From Dyadobacter endophyticus (GTDB lineage Bacteria > Bacteroidota > Bacteroidia > Cytophagales > Spirosomataceae), in the NCBI RefSeq assembly GCF_014641595.1, contig NZ_BMIA01000003.1:434001-498000 (forward strand): DNA of 64,000 bases, read 5' to 3'. Below, piece by piece: positions 17,644-25,508 of the stretch. Position 1 is the first letter of the stretch. Each line of letters opens with the position of its first letter. A program made the translations under genes and the position numbers. The notes below the pieces were generated by a model. That model saw nothing but the letters and a program-made list of their open reading frames with translations. It did not search any database and was not told the DNA's origin.

Positions 17644-18389
17644 GAAAACCAGCCCCCAGACAGTCCCAGGCCGACATGGTCTTTGGTACGCAATCGGTAT
17701 TAGAAACCCTTCGTTCGGGTAAAGAAATCGAAAGGCTATTTATTCAGCGCGAGTTCGGGCTCGCGGAAATTGAAAAGCTCGCCAAAGAGCTCGGCGTCCC
17801 CTATCAGCGCGTACCGGTCGAAAAACTGAACCGCGTAACCCGCAAAAACCATCAGGGAGTCATTGCATTTGTGTCGCCGATCCAGTACATGCCATTGCAC
17901 AATGTGCTTACGCAGGTATATGAGGAAGGCAAAACCCCACTCCTGCTCCTGCTCGACCGCGTCACCGACGTGCGGAACTTCGGTGCCATCGCGCGTACGG
18001 CCGAATGCGCAGGCGTGCAGGCGATCATTGTCCCTACCAAAGGTGGTGCACAGATCAATGCAGACGCAATGAAAACCTCATCCGGCGCATTGAACTTCCT
18101 GCCCATATGCCGCGAACCTAACCTCTGGGAAACACTCATGTACCTCAGGAACAGCGGATTGCAAATCATCGCTTGCACAGAGAAAACCGACAAATCGCTC
18201 TATGATATTGATTTTTCCATCCCTACGGTGATCATCATGGGCTCGGAAGAAGATGGTATTTCAAAAGAATTCATCGACCTCGCCGACAGCGGCGCTAGAA
18301 TCCCGCTCGCCGGGCACGTGGAATCGCTGAATGTGTCGGTAGCGAGTTCTATTGTTTTGTATGAAGCTGTGAGGCAGCGAATCAAATAG
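17619..18389 (+). CDS. rlmB: 23S rRNA (guanosine-2'-O)-methyltransferase RlmB / SpoU family
   Basis: 256 residues from the ATG at 17619 (an upstream TTG would extend it further into the lipoprotein gene). An N-terminal substrate-binding domain (VFGTQSVLETLRSG onward) is followed by the SPOUT knotted SAM domain: LLLLDRVTDVRNFGAIARTAEC (motif 1 with the catalytic Arg and Asn), then IIMGSEEDGIS and the knot segment LNVSVASSIVLYEAVRQR. In E. coli RlmB methylates G2251 of 23S rRNA in the peptidyl-transferase P loop. Full-length and intact. Confidence 0.93.
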   Translation: MEKRKYTVRKPAPRQSQADMVFGTQSVLETLRSGKEIERLFIQREFGLAEIEKLAKELGVPYQRVPVEKLNRVTRKNHQGVIAFVSPIQYMPLHNVLTQVYEEGKTPLLLLLDRVTDVRNFGAIARTAECAGVQAIIVPTKGGAQINADAMKTSSGALNFLPICREPNLWETLMYLRNSGLQIIACTEKTDKSLYDIDFSIPTVIIMGSEEDGISKEFIDLADSGARIPLAGHVESLNVSVASSIVLYEAVRQRIK

Positions 18390-18419
18390 CCAAAAGATAG
18401 CTTTTATGTAAATGTTTGC

Positions 18420-18486
18420 TATATTTGAATAGCACCTGAACCGGCATTGGATTGCAACTCCTCTAAGCACGTCGGGTGCTTTTTTT
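18420..18486 (+). ncRNA. Possible ~55-nt small RNA or rlmB 3' UTR: -7 element followed closely by a terminator
   Basis: TATATTTG (18420-18427) is an exact -7 match. About 40 bases later comes a hairpin with T-run: AGCAC (18466-18470) with GTGCT (18476-18480), then seven Ts. An earlier AGCACC can pair with the same right arm, giving an alternative fold. Either this is a very short transcript or simply the end of the rlmB operon. Confidence 0.35.
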
Positions 18487-18563
18487 ATTCCGAGGAATCC
18501 CAACGTAAAGTTTCAGTAATTGAGTATAGGAAATACCGTCCCTGAACGGTCATCTGGATATTA

Positions 18564-18588
18564 AAATAGGCGGTTCTCCCGCCTATTT
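18564..18588. terminator. Perfect 10-bp hairpin at the 3' end of the small orphan gene
   Basis: AAATAGGCGG (18564-18573) pairs exactly with CCGCCTATTT (18579-18588), overlapping the stop codon of the minus-strand gene; in that direction it is followed by TTTTAA. Likely its terminator. Confidence 0.65.
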
Positions 18589-18858
18589 CTGTTTCAAAAT
18601 AAGATATCCGGCCACATGCTCTTTGGGATGTGTAAAGCCAAGGTAAACAGCGCTAGCTAACGCTTCTTCAAGTCCTTCCATTAGCAACTGAAGCTTGTCC
18701 GGATAGGAATTAAATAGCTGGTTAATGCATTCTTTAATTCCCGACATGTTGAACTTTATCTCAGCACCAAACTCATCGCGAAAGATCCCGACATTTTTAG
18801 CCACCAAATCTTCCTTTACCCTTTTTCTCGCCACCCGGCGCAAGTGATTTAAATCCAT
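18583..18858 (-). CDS. Small orphan protein, weakly similar to phage Barnase-EndoU-ColicinE5/D-RelE-like nuclease domains
   Basis: 91 residues; I do not recognise it firmly. The layout, a strand (AEIKFNMSGIKECINQ), a long helix (LQLLMEGLEEALASAVYLG) and a final strand after a short turn with His residues (FTHPKEHVAGYLILK), recalls the PBECR/LPD3-type domains usually attached to large phage or conjugative polyvalent proteins, where a Gly-ile-x-ile-x-phe strand is followed by helices and a His-containing end. Here it stands alone, without an obvious immunity gene or phage neighbour. The basic N-terminus (NHLRRVARKRVKEDL) is a separate helical piece. It could equally be an uncharacterised small helical protein. 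A terminator-like hairpin covers its stop codon. Confidence 0.6.
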   Translation of the reverse strand: MDLNHLRRVARKRVKEDLVAKNVGIFRDEFGAEIKFNMSGIKECINQLFNSYPDKLQLLMEGLEEALASAVYLGFTHPKEHVAGYLILKQK

Positions 18859-18950
18859 CTGTAAGTTTGTTGATGATGAAACTGTACAGAGGAACTATTG
18901 AGTAGGATGAATGATATAGAGAACTAAATTACAGACTAAACCAAATTATC

Positions 18951-20057
18951 TCACTCCTGCCGGAAACTCTTCATAATCCAGCCACCGCCGATAACGTCGT
19001 CGCCTTCATAAAAAACAGCCGCCTGGCCCGGCGCAATGCCATTGACGCCGTCGTGAAAACGTGCCACGATTTGATCAGGGCCGGTTTGCTCGATAATAGC
19101 GGGGGTTCCATCGTGTTTATAGCGCACTTTGGTTACCGTTTCCAGCGGCTTCTCAATCGATGCGTATTTTTGAAGATTCAATTTGCTTACATTCATCCCG
19201 TCGCGGAAAAGGTCGGGCATGTCGCCCAGCACCACTTCATTGGTATCTTTCCGGATCTCGGTCACGAACACCGGGCGGCCTAATGCAATGCCAAGCCCCT
19301 TGCGCTGACCAACCGTGTAGAACGGGTAACCCTCATGCTTTCCTACGACCGTACCATCGGCGTAGACGAAGTTACCGCCTGCTACTTCCGCTTCCAGGCC
19401 CGGAATGCGCCTTTTCAGGAAGCCACGGTAGTCGTTATCGGGCACGAAACAGATTTCATAGCTCTCCGATTTGTTTACCAAATCGATAAAGCCCCTCTGA
19501 CGGGCCATTTCGCGGATTTCGGTTTTATGCAAATAGCCTAACGGCAGTTTAGTGCGCGCCAGACTTTCCTGCGATACACCCCAAAGTACGTAGCTCTGGT
19601 CTTTCCAGGCATCGATACCTTTGGATACATAATGACGGCCGTTATTAAACTGCATATTGGCATAATGCCCGGTAGCGATAAACTCGCAATCGAGGCGGTC
19701 GGCGCGGCGGAGCAGCGCATCCCATTTGATGTGGGTATTACAGAGCACGCACGGGTTAGGTGTGCGGCCTTCGAGGTATTCGCCTGTAAAATGGTCGATT
19801 ACATAATCGCCGAATTCGGCACGAATGTCCAGAATATAATGCGGGAAGCCAAGCTCTACCGCGATATTACGCGCGTCGTTGATGGAATCCAGCGAACAAC
19901 AGCCGGTCTCCTTCTTGGTACCGCCGCTACTGGCATAATCCCAGGTTTTCATGGTCATACCAATGACCTCATAACCTTGTTCGTGGAGAAGAACAGCTGC
20001 AAGCGAGCTGTCGATGCCGCCGCTCATGGCGACAAGAATGCGTCCGTGTTTACTCAT
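18951..20057 (-). CDS. mnmA: tRNA-specific 2-thiouridylase MnmA
   Basis: 368 residues from the ATG at 20057; a longer frame exists but the family begins right before the P-loop. MnmA adenylates U34 and transfers sulfur to make s2U in tRNA-Lys, -Glu and -Gln. Visible: PP-loop ILVAMSGGIDSSLAAVLL at about residues 6-23, the first catalytic Cys in TPNPCVLCN, the second in SYEICFVPD, the YTVGQRKGLGIALGRPVFV linker and the C-terminal beta-barrel. An exact -7 match TACCTTTG lies at 20144-20151. Confidence 0.96.
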   Translation of the reverse strand: MSKHGRILVAMSGGIDSSLAAVLLHEQGYEVIGMTMKTWDYASSGGTKKETGCCSLDSINDARNIAVELGFPHYILDIRAEFGDYVIDHFTGEYLEGRTPNPCVLCNTHIKWDALLRRADRLDCEFIATGHYANMQFNNGRHYVSKGIDAWKDQSYVLWGVSQESLARTKLPLGYLHKTEIREMARQRGFIDLVNKSESYEICFVPDNDYRGFLKRRIPGLEAEVAGGNFVYADGTVVGKHEGYPFYTVGQRKGLGIALGRPVFVTEIRKDTNEVVLGDMPDLFRDGMNVSKLNLQKYASIEKPLETVTKVRYKHDGTPAIIEQTGPDQIVARFHDGVNGIAPGQAAVFYEGDDVIGGGWIMKSFRQE

Positions 20058-20189
20058 TGTAGTAATCTGCCGAAGGTTGAATGCCTTCCGATTGATGATT
20101 TGAATTGACAACTTCAACAGCTGCGAGCTGCCGAATGGTTCCGCAAAGGTAGGGATTAATCGCCGGAATACTGCCGGAGCGTTAAAACT

Positions 20190-21233
20190 TCACGCGCTCA
20201 CCATCCTGATCACATTCTTAATATTCAATTCGATGATCTCGGTCATCGTCTCGCATTTGTGATAGTGCCCGTCCGAATAATGCATGGCAAGGCTTTCGCG
20301 CAATTGATGGATATTGTCCGACGTCGAAATTTTGTCTTTGATACTTACGTCCCGCAGGTCGCGCAGGCGATAACGCTCGGCTTTGGCCTGATACATAATC
20401 GACGATTGCTCTTCCTGCTGGTATTGGACCACTGTTTTATCGGTCAGATATTCCATAGCCAATTGCACGTATGCCCGGTTTTCTTTAAAAAACTGAGGCA
20501 TATATACTTTAAGATTGCCCTCGTAAAACTGCTGATCGAAGTCGATGGCGCGGAGGCGGAACTGAAAATCGTCGAAATCGGGGGTAATCTGCATCACAAA
20601 ATTGTAGGAGCGCATATCGCCCAACAAGGTGATCTTGCAACGCTCGTTGAACTTCACAAATTCTTTTGCAATCCGGATCGGGTTATAGTCGGGGTCGCGC
20701 ATGCGTGTACGCGCGAACTCGTCGCCCGGAATACCGGCGATATGCTCCTCGATCAGCGTTTCTCCGTCGACGATATAATTGACCTGGTTGGGCGAGAAGA
20801 TTTCTTCCAGCTCCAATCCGTAAATGCGGGAAGAATCGGCCTTCTTCACATAGAAATAGTCGTAAATATCGTTCAGCCGGTTCACGATCTTGACGCGGAA
20901 CGGGTTGGAATTGCCGAACTTGCAGTAGTCGATGCGATCGATGTATTTATGCTCGACAATGCGCAGGTTACCGGACGCTTTGAGCATCGCATACACCTTT
21001 TTCAGCCCGGAATGCAGCCTTTCCAGCTCATGCGGCGGGTAGAGCGGACTCTCCCATAACGTATCCCTGCCGTTCTTGTCGGTCACCGGAAACGACTCGT
21101 AGAAGTTCTGCAGATCGTGATAAGCTACCGGCAACCGGGCGTCGCGTTGATAAAAACGCAGGTATTTGCGCAGCTCCGGACTCACCGGATAGATCGGTTT
21201 TTTCTTTAATATTTTAACATCACCCATTTCCAT
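20190..21233 (-). CDS. Uncharacterised protein with a protein-kinase-like fold pattern
   Basis: 347 residues, no firm family name from me. The order of elements fits a kinase/aminoglycoside-phosphotransferase-like fold: strands (PFRVKIVN, then IYDYFYVKKAD with Lys130/131 as possible beta-3 lysine), a helix with Glu (LELEEIFSP, Glu141-144), beta-4/5 and hinge (VNYIVDGETLIEEHIAGIPG, 151-170), a catalytic-loop-like GDMRSYN (205-211, Asp then Asn) and a DFG-like IDFDQQ (230-235). The ~70-residue N-terminus and the C-terminal tail do not belong to that core. No signal peptide or membrane segment, so cytoplasmic. It is divergent from mobA. The function is unknown; kinase activity is inference from motif order. 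Confidence 0.6.
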   Translation of the reverse strand: MEMGDVKILKKKPIYPVSPELRKYLRFYQRDARLPVAYHDLQNFYESFPVTDKNGRDTLWESPLYPPHELERLHSGLKKVYAMLKASGNLRIVEHKYIDRIDYCKFGNSNPFRVKIVNRLNDIYDYFYVKKADSSRIYGLELEEIFSPNQVNYIVDGETLIEEHIAGIPGDEFARTRMRDPDYNPIRIAKEFVKFNERCKITLLGDMRSYNFVMQITPDFDDFQFRLRAIDFDQQFYEGNLKVYMPQFFKENRAYVQLAMEYLTDKTVVQYQQEEQSSIMYQAKAERYRLRDLRDVSIKDKISTSDNIHQLRESLAMHYSDGHYHKCETMTEIIELNIKNVIRMVSA

Positions 21234-21282
21234 AAAAGGAAGTTACGCATATTTGATCGATTAAAACCATCGAACTGCCACT

Positions 21283-21906
21283 ATGAGCTTATACGGACTG
21301 GTGATTTGCGGCGGCGAAAGCATGAGAATGGGTACCGACAAAAGCCTGCTGGTTTATTACCAAAAACCACAGTACGAACACGTTGCCGATCTCCTCGCAC
21401 CTCTGTGTGAGCGAGTAATCCTCTGCTGCAATGCGGAACAACACAAGACCTTCCGTACCGGCTACCCAAAATTGACGGACATGCCGAAATTTGGCGGAGC
21501 AGGACCTATGAGCGGATTGCTAACCGCATTCGAAACCTTTCCGGGAAACGACTTCCTGGTGGCCGGTTGCGATTATCCTTACCTCACGACCACCGATCTG
21601 GCTAATTTTCTGCATGATACTGATAAGGATTTGACGGCTGCGGCCTTTTATAACCAAAACGCATTCTATGAGCCGTTGTTAGGATGGTATTCCCGGTCGG
21701 CAGGCAATGCTTTGCTGAAAACATTCGAAAACGGCTCGCGGTCGTTGCAGCGTTTTCTTCAAGCGGAGAAGGCGGGAAAATACCGGCCCATGTCTGAACA
21801 AACGATGCTCAGCGTAGATACAATGGAAGATTTCCGGGCCGTAAAGCAAGCGCTTGAAGCCGATAATGACTTTCAAAATGGAAACCAGTTCGATAACCAA
21901 CCATAA
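21283..21906 (+). CDS. mobA: Molybdenum cofactor guanylyltransferase (MobA-like)
   Basis: 207 residues. MobA attaches GMP to molybdopterin to make the MGD cofactor of the DMSO-reductase family. The nucleotidyltransferase signature appears as LVICGGESMRMGTDKSLL (residues ~6-23; the usual LAGGxSxRMGxDK), followed by GPMSGLLTAFE and VAGCDYPYL, whose Asp binds Mg. First gene of a four-gene unit; its 3' end overlaps fdhD by about 40 bases, suggesting translational coupling. The presence with fdhD and an MGD enzyme gene agrees with a dedicated cofactor-delivery operon. Confidence 0.92.
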   Translation: MSLYGLVICGGESMRMGTDKSLLVYYQKPQYEHVADLLAPLCERVILCCNAEQHKTFRTGYPKLTDMPKFGGAGPMSGLLTAFETFPGNDFLVAGCDYPYLTTTDLANFLHDTDKDLTAAAFYNQNAFYEPLLGWYSRSAGNALLKTFENGSRSLQRFLQAEKAGKYRPMSEQTMLSVDTMEDFRAVKQALEADNDFQNGNQFDNQP

Positions 21907-22705
21907 AATCGTCCGCATTAGCGGATACGACGCCGAAGTGCTCGACGACCAGCTCGCCGTGGAGGAGCCGCTCGAAATACAAATTACGTTTCGGTCGGGA
22001 GGGCGAAAAGAGCGTAAAAGTGTTTCGGTTACCATGCGTACGCCAGGTAACGATCGTGAACTCGCCGCCGGATTTCTGTTCACGGAAGGCATTATCGATT
22101 CCCAAAAACAGATCGACGGTATTGCGCATTCACCATTCGACGAAAACCGGGTGATAGTAACCTGCGCACCTGATTTTGAGCCACAACTGGGTTCCATGGA
22201 GCGCAACTTCTACACCACATCCAGCTGCGGTGTGTGCGGCAAGGCGAGCATCGATGCGATCAGGACCCGATCCGCTTATACGAATGCAAATGAGGGCCTG
22301 GTTTTGAAAAAAGAACTGTTGTACCGGCTCACGGAGCAGATCGCCCAACACCAGAATACGTTCGAAACCACCGGCGGGCTGCATGCCTCTGCGCTTTTCG
22401 ACGTTTCCGGACAGTTTATGATGTTGCGGGAAGATGTGGGACGGCATAATGCGCTCGATAAACTTATTGGTGCGGCATTGATGTCGGACCGGTTGCCGCT
22501 TAACGAACACATTCTCCTCCTCAGCGGCCGCGCGAGTTTTGAACTCATTCAAAAAGCTACGATGGCTGGCATCGCAGTCGTAGCTGCGATAGGCGCGCCA
22601 TCGAGCCTGGCGGTGCAACTGGCAGAAGAGAGCGGCATTACATTGGTAGGGTTTCTTAAAAAAGACAAGTTCAACATCTACACCGGTCACCACCGGATCT
22701 TATAA
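21866..22705 (+). CDS. fdhD: Formate dehydrogenase accessory sulfurtransferase FdhD
   Basis: 279 residues from the ATG at 21866 (another ATG at 21878 is equally possible; both lie inside mobA). FdhD passes sulfur from a cysteine desulfurase to the Mo-bisMGD cofactor, making the enzyme active. Motifs: the two-Cys sulfur-transfer loop SSCGVCGKAS, GGLHASALFD, and REDVGRHNALDKLIGAAL; the C-terminus LVGFLKKDKFNIYTG is typical. It lies 2 bases before the DUF7009 gene. Confidence 0.95.
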   Translation: MTFKMETSSITNHKIVRISGYDAEVLDDQLAVEEPLEIQITFRSGGRKERKSVSVTMRTPGNDRELAAGFLFTEGIIDSQKQIDGIAHSPFDENRVIVTCAPDFEPQLGSMERNFYTTSSCGVCGKASIDAIRTRSAYTNANEGLVLKKELLYRLTEQIAQHQNTFETTGGLHASALFDVSGQFMMLREDVGRHNALDKLIGAALMSDRLPLNEHILLLSGRASFELIQKATMAGIAVVAAIGAPSSLAVQLAEESGITLVGFLKKDKFNIYTGHHRIL

Positions 22706-22707
22706 CT

Positions 22708-23070
22708 ATGAAAATCCGCATTCACCGGAATTCCGTGCGTTTCAGGCTTTCCAAAACGGAGGTCTCACTGCTTGAAAATGAAGGGCATCTGGAAGAAATA
22801 ACCGATTTTGGTTCCGCTCAATTGCGCTATGCAGTCGCAAAATCGGCCGGTGCTGACCTGCAAGCGCGGTTTGAACAAAACAAAATCACGCTGGACGTCC
22901 CGGGGAAACTCCTCGAAGGCTGGGCGGCGAACAATACCGTCGGGTTCGAGGGAAATATGCTGCTGGGCGACGGCAGTTCGTTGTTTATGTTGATTGAAAA
23001 AGATTTCAAATGTCTGGATAATGTCGATGAAGATCAGTCCGACAATTATGACAATCCCAAAAGCTGCTGA
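22708..23070 (+). CDS. DUF7009-type small protein between fdhD and the Mo oxidoreductase
   Basis: 120 residues. Begins MKIRIHRNSVRFRLSKTEV and continues with beta-rich segments (FGSAQLRYAV, NKITLDVPGKLLEGWAA, GSSLFMLIEKDFKCLD) and an acidic Asp/Asn-rich tail ending in Cys. I recognise it as the DUF7009-type proteins found in Bacteroidota, here lodged 2 bases after fdhD and 3 bases before the oxidoreductase, so it is almost certainly co-expressed with both. A chaperone or cofactor-loading role is suggested only by this position. No catalytic motif is visible. Confidence 0.7.
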   Translation: MKIRIHRNSVRFRLSKTEVSLLENEGHLEEITDFGSAQLRYAVAKSAGADLQARFEQNKITLDVPGKLLEGWAANNTVGFEGNMLLGDGSSLFMLIEKDFKCLDNVDEDQSDNYDNPKSC

Positions 23071-23073
23071 ATC

Positions 23074-25386
23074 ATGTCCGAAAACCTACTCCCTGTTCCG
23101 GGTGCCGAAAATCCCGAAAAACTGACCGGTTTGAAACAAGGCCCGATCAAAAAAGTGGCTGCCGGCATTCCTGCCGTGGTTTCCGCATTGGAAATGACGG
23201 TCAGTGAAGCAGGTTTGCAGCGCGGGATGAAAGCGCTTTTCAACCTCAATAAAAAAGGCGGCTTCGACTGTCCCAGCTGCGCCTGGCCCGACCCGGACGA
23301 TGAGCGCTCGGGCATCGCCGAATATTGCGAGAACGGTGCTAGGGCCGTCGCAGAAGAAGCCACCACAAAAAAACTGACCGCCGAATTCTTCTCGCAGCAT
23401 TCCGTACATGAGCTGGGGAAACTTTCGGATTACGAAATCGGCGGGAAGGGTCGCATTGCCGAACCGATGTTCCTGCCCGCAGGCGGCACGCATTATCAAC
23501 CCATTACCTGGGATGCTGCTTTTGAAAAAATTGGAACACAACTTAACGGCCTTGCCTCGCCCGACGAAGCCGTATTTTACACCTCGGGCCGCACCAGTAA
23601 TGAAGCCGCATTCCTCTATCAGCTTTTTGTGCGGGAATTCGGTACGAATAACCTCCCCGATTGCAGCAATATGTGCCATGAAAGCAGCGGAACCGCATTA
23701 GGCGAGTCGTTGGGCATAGGAAAAGGCTCCGTTACCCTAAACGACTTCTACCAGGCCGAGGTGATCATGATCCTCGGGCAGAACCCGGGTACCAACCACC
23801 CGCGCATGCTTTCTGCATTGCGAAAGGCGAAAGCGAACGGCGCCACCATCATTTCCATCAACCCATTGCCCGAAACGGGGCTGATGGGTTTCAACAATCC
23901 GCAAACCGTAGCAGGGGTGCTGGGCATTAACCCCACATTGACGGACATTTTCCTGCAAGTGAAGATCAATGGCGATTTGGCATTGATCAAAGCCATTGAG
24001 TTGCTGTTGCTGAAAGAAGAAGAAAAAAAAACGGGTGGCGTTTTCGACCAGCATTTTATAAACCAGCATACACAAGGATACGCCGATTTCCTGCGGGACC
24101 TAAAAGAATACGATGCCGAACAACTCGCCGCGCAGGCGGGCATACCTTACGCGCAGGTGCAGGAGGTGGCGAGCGTGCTCGCGGGGAAAAGCAAAATCAT
24201 TGCCTGCTGGGCCATGGGGCTCACACAGCACAAGAATGCAGTGGCGACCATTAAGGAAGTTGTGAATTTGTTGCTGCTTAAAGGCAGCATCGGCAAGCCC
24301 GGCGCAGGTACTTGCCCGGTACGCGGGCATAGCAACGTCCAGGGCGACCGCACGATGGGTATTTTCGAGCGTCCGTCCGCCAGGTTTCTTGATTCGATTG
24401 AAAAGAATTTCCATTTTTCGCCGCCGCGAGAGCATGGGTATGATGTGGTGGAATGCATCAAGGCCATGCATGCCGGCGAAGCGAAAGTATTTTTCGCGAT
24501 GGGCGGCAATTTCCTTTCCGCAACGCCCGATACGCGTTTCACTGCCGAAGCATTGCAGAAATGCAAACTCACCGTCCACGTTTCGACGAAACTGAACCGC
24601 AGCCACCTGGTTCACGGCCAGGAAGCATTGATATTGCCCTGCCTCGGCCGGACTGACAAGGATATGCGCAATAACGAGAACCGGTTTGTGTCATGCGAGA
24701 ACTCCATGGGTGTGGTTCAGTTATCGCGCGGCGTGCTGGAACCGGTTTCAAACGAGCTTTTGAGTGAACCGGAGATCGTTTGCAGGGTGGCAAAAGCTAC
24801 ATTAGGCTCGCGGAGCAAGGTTAGCTGGGACAAGTACATCGAAGATTACGATCTCATCCGTACTGACATCGAACGTACCATTCCCGGTTTTGCGGATTAC
24901 AACGAGCGGGTAAGGCAGCCCGGCGGATTCTATCTGCCCAACTGCAACCGCACTGGCGACTTCGACACGCCTACCCGCAAGGCGCATTTTCACATCGCTG
25001 CACCGCAAATGCAGGAGTTGAAAGCAGGCGAGCTCATGATGATGACCATCCGCAGCCACGACCAGTTCAATACTACTATCTACGGCCTGAACGACCGCTA
25101 CCGGGGCATTTACAACGAACGGCGGGTTATTCTGATGAATGCGGGGGATATGCAGCAACGCAAACTCAAAAACGGAGACCTAGTCGATTTGCATAACAAC
25201 TACGATGGCGTGGAACGCGTGGCGCACAAGTTCGTGGTGGTCGAATATCCCATTCCCGAGCAATGCACAGCCACCTATTTCCCCGAAACCAACGTGCTGG
25301 TACCCATTACGAGCGTCGCGGAAAAGAGCAATACGCCAACGTCCAAAATGGTGATCCTGACGCTTAAACCTCACCAGGGCTGTTAG
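23074..25386 (+). CDS. FdhF/YdeP family molybdopterin oxidoreductase
   Basis: 770 residues, matching the YdeP-like (TIGR01701) branch of the DMSO-reductase superfamily. Shown by CPSCAWPDPDD near residue 68 (reduced Fe-S Cys set), the NMCHESSGTALGESLG block that in formate dehydrogenases surrounds the Mo ligand, ILGQNPGTNHPRML, and the C-terminal MGD-binding part (IRSHDQFNTTIYGLNDRYRGI). The Mo ligand position, if aligned, reads Cys-His-Glu; there is no selenocysteine. Electron-transfer subunits are absent, so it presumably works as a single chain or with a general acceptor. YdeP is implicated in acid resistance in E. coli; formate as substrate is not proven. Confidence 0.9.
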   Translation: MSENLLPVPGAENPEKLTGLKQGPIKKVAAGIPAVVSALEMTVSEAGLQRGMKALFNLNKKGGFDCPSCAWPDPDDERSGIAEYCENGARAVAEEATTKKLTAEFFSQHSVHELGKLSDYEIGGKGRIAEPMFLPAGGTHYQPITWDAAFEKIGTQLNGLASPDEAVFYTSGRTSNEAAFLYQLFVREFGTNNLPDCSNMCHESSGTALGESLGIGKGSVTLNDFYQAEVIMILGQNPGTNHPRMLSALRKAKANGATIISINPLPETGLMGFNNPQTVAGVLGINPTLTDIFLQVKINGDLALIKAIELLLLKEEEKKTGGVFDQHFINQHTQGYADFLRDLKEYDAEQLAAQAGIPYAQVQEVASVLAGKSKIIACWAMGLTQHKNAVATIKEVVNLLLLKGSIGKPGAGTCPVRGHSNVQGDRTMGIFERPSARFLDSIEKNFHFSPPREHGYDVVECIKAMHAGEAKVFFAMGGNFLSATPDTRFTAEALQKCKLTVHVSTKLNRSHLVHGQEALILPCLGRTDKDMRNNENRFVSCENSMGVVQLSRGVLEPVSNELLSEPEIVCRVAKATLGSRSKVSWDKYIEDYDLIRTDIERTIPGFADYNERVRQPGGFYLPNCNRTGDFDTPTRKAHFHIAAPQMQELKAGELMMMTIRSHDQFNTTIYGLNDRYRGIYNERRVILMNAGDMQQRKLKNGDLVDLHNNYDGVERVAHKFVVVEYPIPEQCTATYFPETNVLVPITSVAEKSNTPTSKMVILTLKPHQGC

Positions 25387-25410
25387 GATAAACTTAATAT
25401 TATCCTAACA
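25381..25410. terminator. Perfect 11-bp hairpin at the end of the molybdoenzyme operon
   Basis: TGTTAGGATAA (25381-25391) pairs exactly with TTATCCTAACA (25400-25410), overlapping the TAG stop; no T-run follows, so termination may be inefficient or factor-dependent. Confidence 0.55.
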
Positions 25411-25508
25411 GACGGACGCACAAGTTGCCGTAATTTCGGGCCTGTTTGCCTGATGGGGGTAAAAAGAGCCGGAAAATATCTTTTTAAAGGAAGTTTAATT
25501 TGAATACA

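Noticed and set aside
18420..18486. Terminator of rlmB read as a certain small RNA
   Set aside because: The 3' UTR of rlmB explains the hairpin equally well, so I list it only as possible.
21283..25386. Horizontal acquisition of the molybdoenzyme operon
   Set aside because: No mobile-element gene, tRNA or flanking repeat; codon usage looks like the neighbours by eye. It cannot be excluded without composition analysis.
23074..25386. Selenocysteine formate dehydrogenase
   Set aside because: There is no in-frame TGA in the Mo-ligand region and no SECIS-like structure in view; the gene reads through with ordinary codons.
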